Source: Wenzhouxiangella sp.
GTDB lineage: Bacteria > Pseudomonadota > Gammaproteobacteria > Xanthomonadales > Wenzhouxiangellaceae
Assembly (NCBI GenBank): GCA_007127425.1
Contig: SKZJ01000244.1
Span: forward strand, 1-8,130
DNA: 8,130 nucleotides
Direction: 5' to 3'
Below, piece after piece: positions 6,520 to 8,130 of the stretch (positions within the stretch are counted from its first letter, which is position 1; every line of letters begins with the position of its first letter). The notes under the pieces were generated by a model. That model was not told the origin of the DNA. It worked only from the letters and a program-made list of their open reading frames with translations, and made no database searches. The position numbers and the translations under genes are program-made.

Positions 6520-6536
6520 GACTTCTTAAGGAGGTT
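6520..6536 (+). promoter_or_regulatory. Possible RNA-thermometer hairpin over the hsp20 Shine-Dalgarno site
   Basis: The near-perfect Shine-Dalgarno sequence TAAGGAGG (6527-6534) lies five bases before the hsp20 ATG. Bases 6520-6525 (GACUUC in RNA) can pair with 6531-6536 (GAGGUU), leaving a five-base loop. The pairs are G-U, A-U, C-G, U-G, U-A and C-G, so most of the ribosome site is buried in a weak stem with two wobble pairs. That is the design of heat-opened leaders of small heat-shock genes. The stem is short, so chance pairing with the Shine-Dalgarno is possible. Confidence 0.4.
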
Positions 6537-6539
6537 GCA

Positions 6540-7058
6540 ATGGACCTGCAGAAGTTCAGTCCCTGGAACTGGTTCAAGCGTGAGGAACCGAGCGGCAGCG
6601 GTGAGTTGTTGCCGGCCCGGGGCGGTGACGATCCACTCGCGCGCATGCATCGTGAAATGGATCGTTTGTTCGAGGATTTCTTCGGCGCTTTCGACAAGCC
6701 TTCCAATTGGCATTCCGAGCTGGTTCTCAAGCCCAGCATCGATATCGCCGAATCGAAAAAGGCGTACCGGATCTCGGTCGAGGTGCCGGGTGTCGATGAG
6801 GGCGATATCGATCTCACCCTGGACGGCGATGCGCTGATCATTTCCGGAGAAAAACAACAGGACAGCGAGGATGACGAGGACGGCTACCACCGCGTCGAGC
6901 GGAGCTACGGCAGTTTCCGTCGCGTGCTGACCCTGCCGACCGATGCCGATGCCGATGGTATCTCGGCGAAGTTCAGGAACGGGGTGCTCAGAATCGAGAT
7001 CCCGCGGACGAAGGAGGCCAGCGGCAGCCGCAAGCGGATCGAGATCGGGAAGGACTGA
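6540..7058 (+). CDS. Hsp20/alpha-crystallin small heat-shock protein
   Basis: An ATP-independent holdase chaperone of 172 residues that should bind unfolding proteins in the cytoplasm during heat stress. The N-terminal arm (1-60) begins MDLQKFSPWNWFKREE and includes a helix MHREMDRLFEDFFGAF. The alpha-crystallin domain spans about 64-157: KPSIDIAESKKAYRISVEVP, the GDALIISGEK strand, YHRVERSYGSFRRVLTLP, and the family signature AKFRNGVLRIEIPR (143-156). The tail carries an IEI motif (167-169), the I-x-I element that docks into a neighbouring subunit to build oligomers. An acidic loop (DSEDDEDG, 108-115) lies mid-domain. Its Shine-Dalgarno is near perfect and a sigma-32-like promoter lies upstream, so heat induction is likely. 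It is transcribed away from the regulator gene. Confidence 0.95.
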   Translation: MDLQKFSPWNWFKREEPSGSGELLPARGGDDPLARMHREMDRLFEDFFGAFDKPSNWHSELVLKPSIDIAESKKAYRISVEVPGVDEGDIDLTLDGDALIISGEKQQDSEDDEDGYHRVERSYGSFRRVLTLPTDADADGISAKFRNGVLRIEIPRTKEASGSRKRIEIGKD

Positions 7059-7122
7059 AGCCGGAAACCAGGCTGATCCTGCGCTATCCTGAGGTCTGTC
7101 CCCAAACGCATCCTCATACCCC

Positions 7123-8130
7123 ATGTTCTGCGAGCACAGCGATACCGCCATACCCGTTCATTCTCTCGACGCGGCTACCCTTGACGACTGGCTGAAATCG
7201 GCTCCCGATAGCCAGCGCCGCTGGGTGGAAGCCAGCGGATTCGATGCCTCGGCGAATACGCACCTGCTGGTGCCCGGAGTCGACGGTGGCGTCGCCTGTG
7301 TGCTGGCCGGGCGTGAAGAAAGCGACCGTCTCTGGGCACTGGCTCATCTGCCCGGTGTCTTGCCGGAAGGCGACTACCGTCTGGCGTCGGACTGGAGCGA
7401 CGAAGAAATCGGGCGAGCCGTCATCGGCTGGGGAATGGGTTGTTACCGGTTCGATCGCTACAAGAAGATAGCGGCACCCAAGGCACGCCTGGCATTGCCG
7501 GAGACCGAAGGCCACGAGATTGGCACCCTGGTCGAGGCCTCCAGCCTGGTGCGCGATCTGGTCAATACGCCGGCCATCGACCTCGGCCCCTCCGATCTGG
7601 CTGAGGTGGCTCGCGAACTGGCCGAGACCCACAATGCGGCTTTCGAGAAGATCGACGGCGAGCGCCTGGAAGAGGAGTTTCCGGCCATCCACGTGGTTGG
7701 CCAGGCAGCCAGTCGGCCCCCCTGCCTGATTCGCATGCAGTGGGGTGATCCCGACGATCCGCCGCTGGCGCTGGTTGGCAAGGGTGTGATCTTCGATTCG
7801 GGCGGGCTCAATATCAAGCCGGGTGCCGGTATGGTGCTGATGAAAAAGGACATGGGCGGTGCGGCCCACGTGCTGGGGCTGGCGAAGGTCATCATGGCGC
7901 TGGGCCTCAAGGTCAATCTGCGCGTCTACATTCCGGCGGTGGAAAACGCCATTGCCGGCAATGCCTACCGGCCTTCCGACATCATCCGCACGCGCCGGGG
8001 CACGACGGTGGAGATCGGCAATACCGACGCCGAAGGCCGGGTGGTGCTGTCCGACGCCCTGACGCTGGCCTCGGAAGAGGGCGCCGAGCGCATCATCGAT
8101 TTCGCCACGCTCACCGGCGCCGCGCGAATC
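7123..8130 (+). CDS. M17 leucyl aminopeptidase family protein (3' end beyond window)
   Basis: A metallo-aminopeptidase that releases N-terminal residues from peptides in the cytoplasm. 336 codons are visible and the C-terminus lies beyond the window. The first 150 or so residues are a divergent N-terminal domain. The catalytic domain is clear: GKGVIFDSGGLNIKPG, MKKDMGGAAHVLGLAK and the M17 signature NTDAEGRVVLSDAL. Predicted metal ligands are Lys220, Asp225, Asp243, Asp302 and Glu304, with catalytic Lys232 and Arg306. These keep exactly the spacing of E. coli PepA residues 270, 275, 293, 352, 354, 282 and 356, offset by 50, so the N-terminal domain is about 50 residues shorter than in PepA. 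The ATG at 7123 is the first usual start after an in-frame stop at 7090-7092, but has no good Shine-Dalgarno site. The gene follows hsp20 by 64 bases with no clear terminator between them. Confidence 0.92.
   Translation, partial: MFCEHSDTAIPVHSLDAATLDDWLKSAPDSQRRWVEASGFDASANTHLLVPGVDGGVACVLAGREESDRLWALAHLPGVLPEGDYRLASDWSDEEIGRAVIGWGMGCYRFDRYKKIAAPKARLALPETEGHEIGTLVEASSLVRDLVNTPAIDLGPSDLAEVARELAETHNAAFEKIDGERLEEEFPAIHVVGQAASRPPCLIRMQWGDPDDPPLALVGKGVIFDSGGLNIKPGAGMVLMKKDMGGAAHVLGLAKVIMALGLKVNLRVYIPAVENAIAGNAYRPSDIIRTRRGTTVEIGNTDAEGRVVLSDALTLASEEGAERIIDFATLTGAARI

Larger units (their letters stand above)
6276..6539. other. Divergent intergenic region between the regulator and hsp20 genes
   Basis: This 264-base region holds the start signals of both flanking genes. 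The hsp20 side carries a sigma-32-like promoter and the leader hairpin listed separately. A directly repeated GAGCGCC (6432-6438 and 6440-6446) lies about 20 bases upstream of the sigma-32 -35 box. On the regulator side I found no convincing -10/-35 pair. No small gene with a good ribosome site was seen. Confidence 0.6.

Noticed and set aside
7059..7122. A possible terminator or promoter between hsp20 and the aminopeptidase gene.
   Set aside because: Only a four-base stem without a T-run and a lone TATCCT without a -35 partner can be seen.
6492..7151. A 219-codon minus-strand frame covering the hsp20 gene.
   Set aside because: Hsp20 has an excellent ribosome site, a promoter and all family motifs; the antisense frame has none.
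7114..7869. A 251-codon open frame on the minus strand, antisense to the aminopeptidase gene.
   Set aside because: The plus strand has M17 metal ligands at conserved spacing; the antisense product is His/Gln-rich with no domain.

Overview
The window looks like ordinary chromosomal DNA from a GC-rich Gram-negative bacterium. It holds an outer-membrane porin, lipoprotein signals, an MCE-type lipid transporter and a heat-shock gene with a sigma-32-like promoter. Together these point to a gammaproteobacterium, perhaps near Xanthomonadales or Chromatiales; that placement is inference from gene content only. No mobile element, tRNA, rRNA or CRISPR array was seen, and the complete genes are intact and share similar high-GC codon use.

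Layout. Bases 1-92 may carry the last codons of an upstream gene. A DcaP-like trimeric porin follows (182-1498) and ends at a strong intrinsic terminator. Next is a compact four-gene operon (1637-5200). It encodes an MlaE-type permease with a fused N-terminal STAS domain, an MlaF-type ATPase, a single-MCE-domain membrane-anchored protein with a long helical tail, and a PqiC/ABC_trans_aux-type lipoprotein. The genes overlap or nearly touch, and two junctions are GTGA stop/start overlaps. Facing this operon on the minus strand is a response regulator (5217-6275) with an intact receiver domain and a degenerate GGDEF domain. A 264-bp intergenic region separates it from a divergent Hsp20 small heat-shock gene (6540-7058), which has a sigma-32-like promoter and a possible RNA-thermometer hairpin over its Shine-Dalgarno sequence. 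The window ends inside an M17 leucyl-aminopeptidase-family gene (7123 to the edge).

How the genes work together. The four-gene operon should encode one inner-membrane ABC lipid transporter whose MCE subunit reaches toward an outer-membrane lipoprotein. It combines Mla-like core parts, with the MlaB function fused to the permease, and a Pqi-like lipoprotein, and it has no mlaC gene. This hybrid layout is the most interesting system here, although related MCE operons are known. The other genes look functionally separate. The strongest second-look items are the GGDEF domain that lost its catalytic site but kept an RxxD inhibitory-site motif, and the hsp20 leader hairpin.
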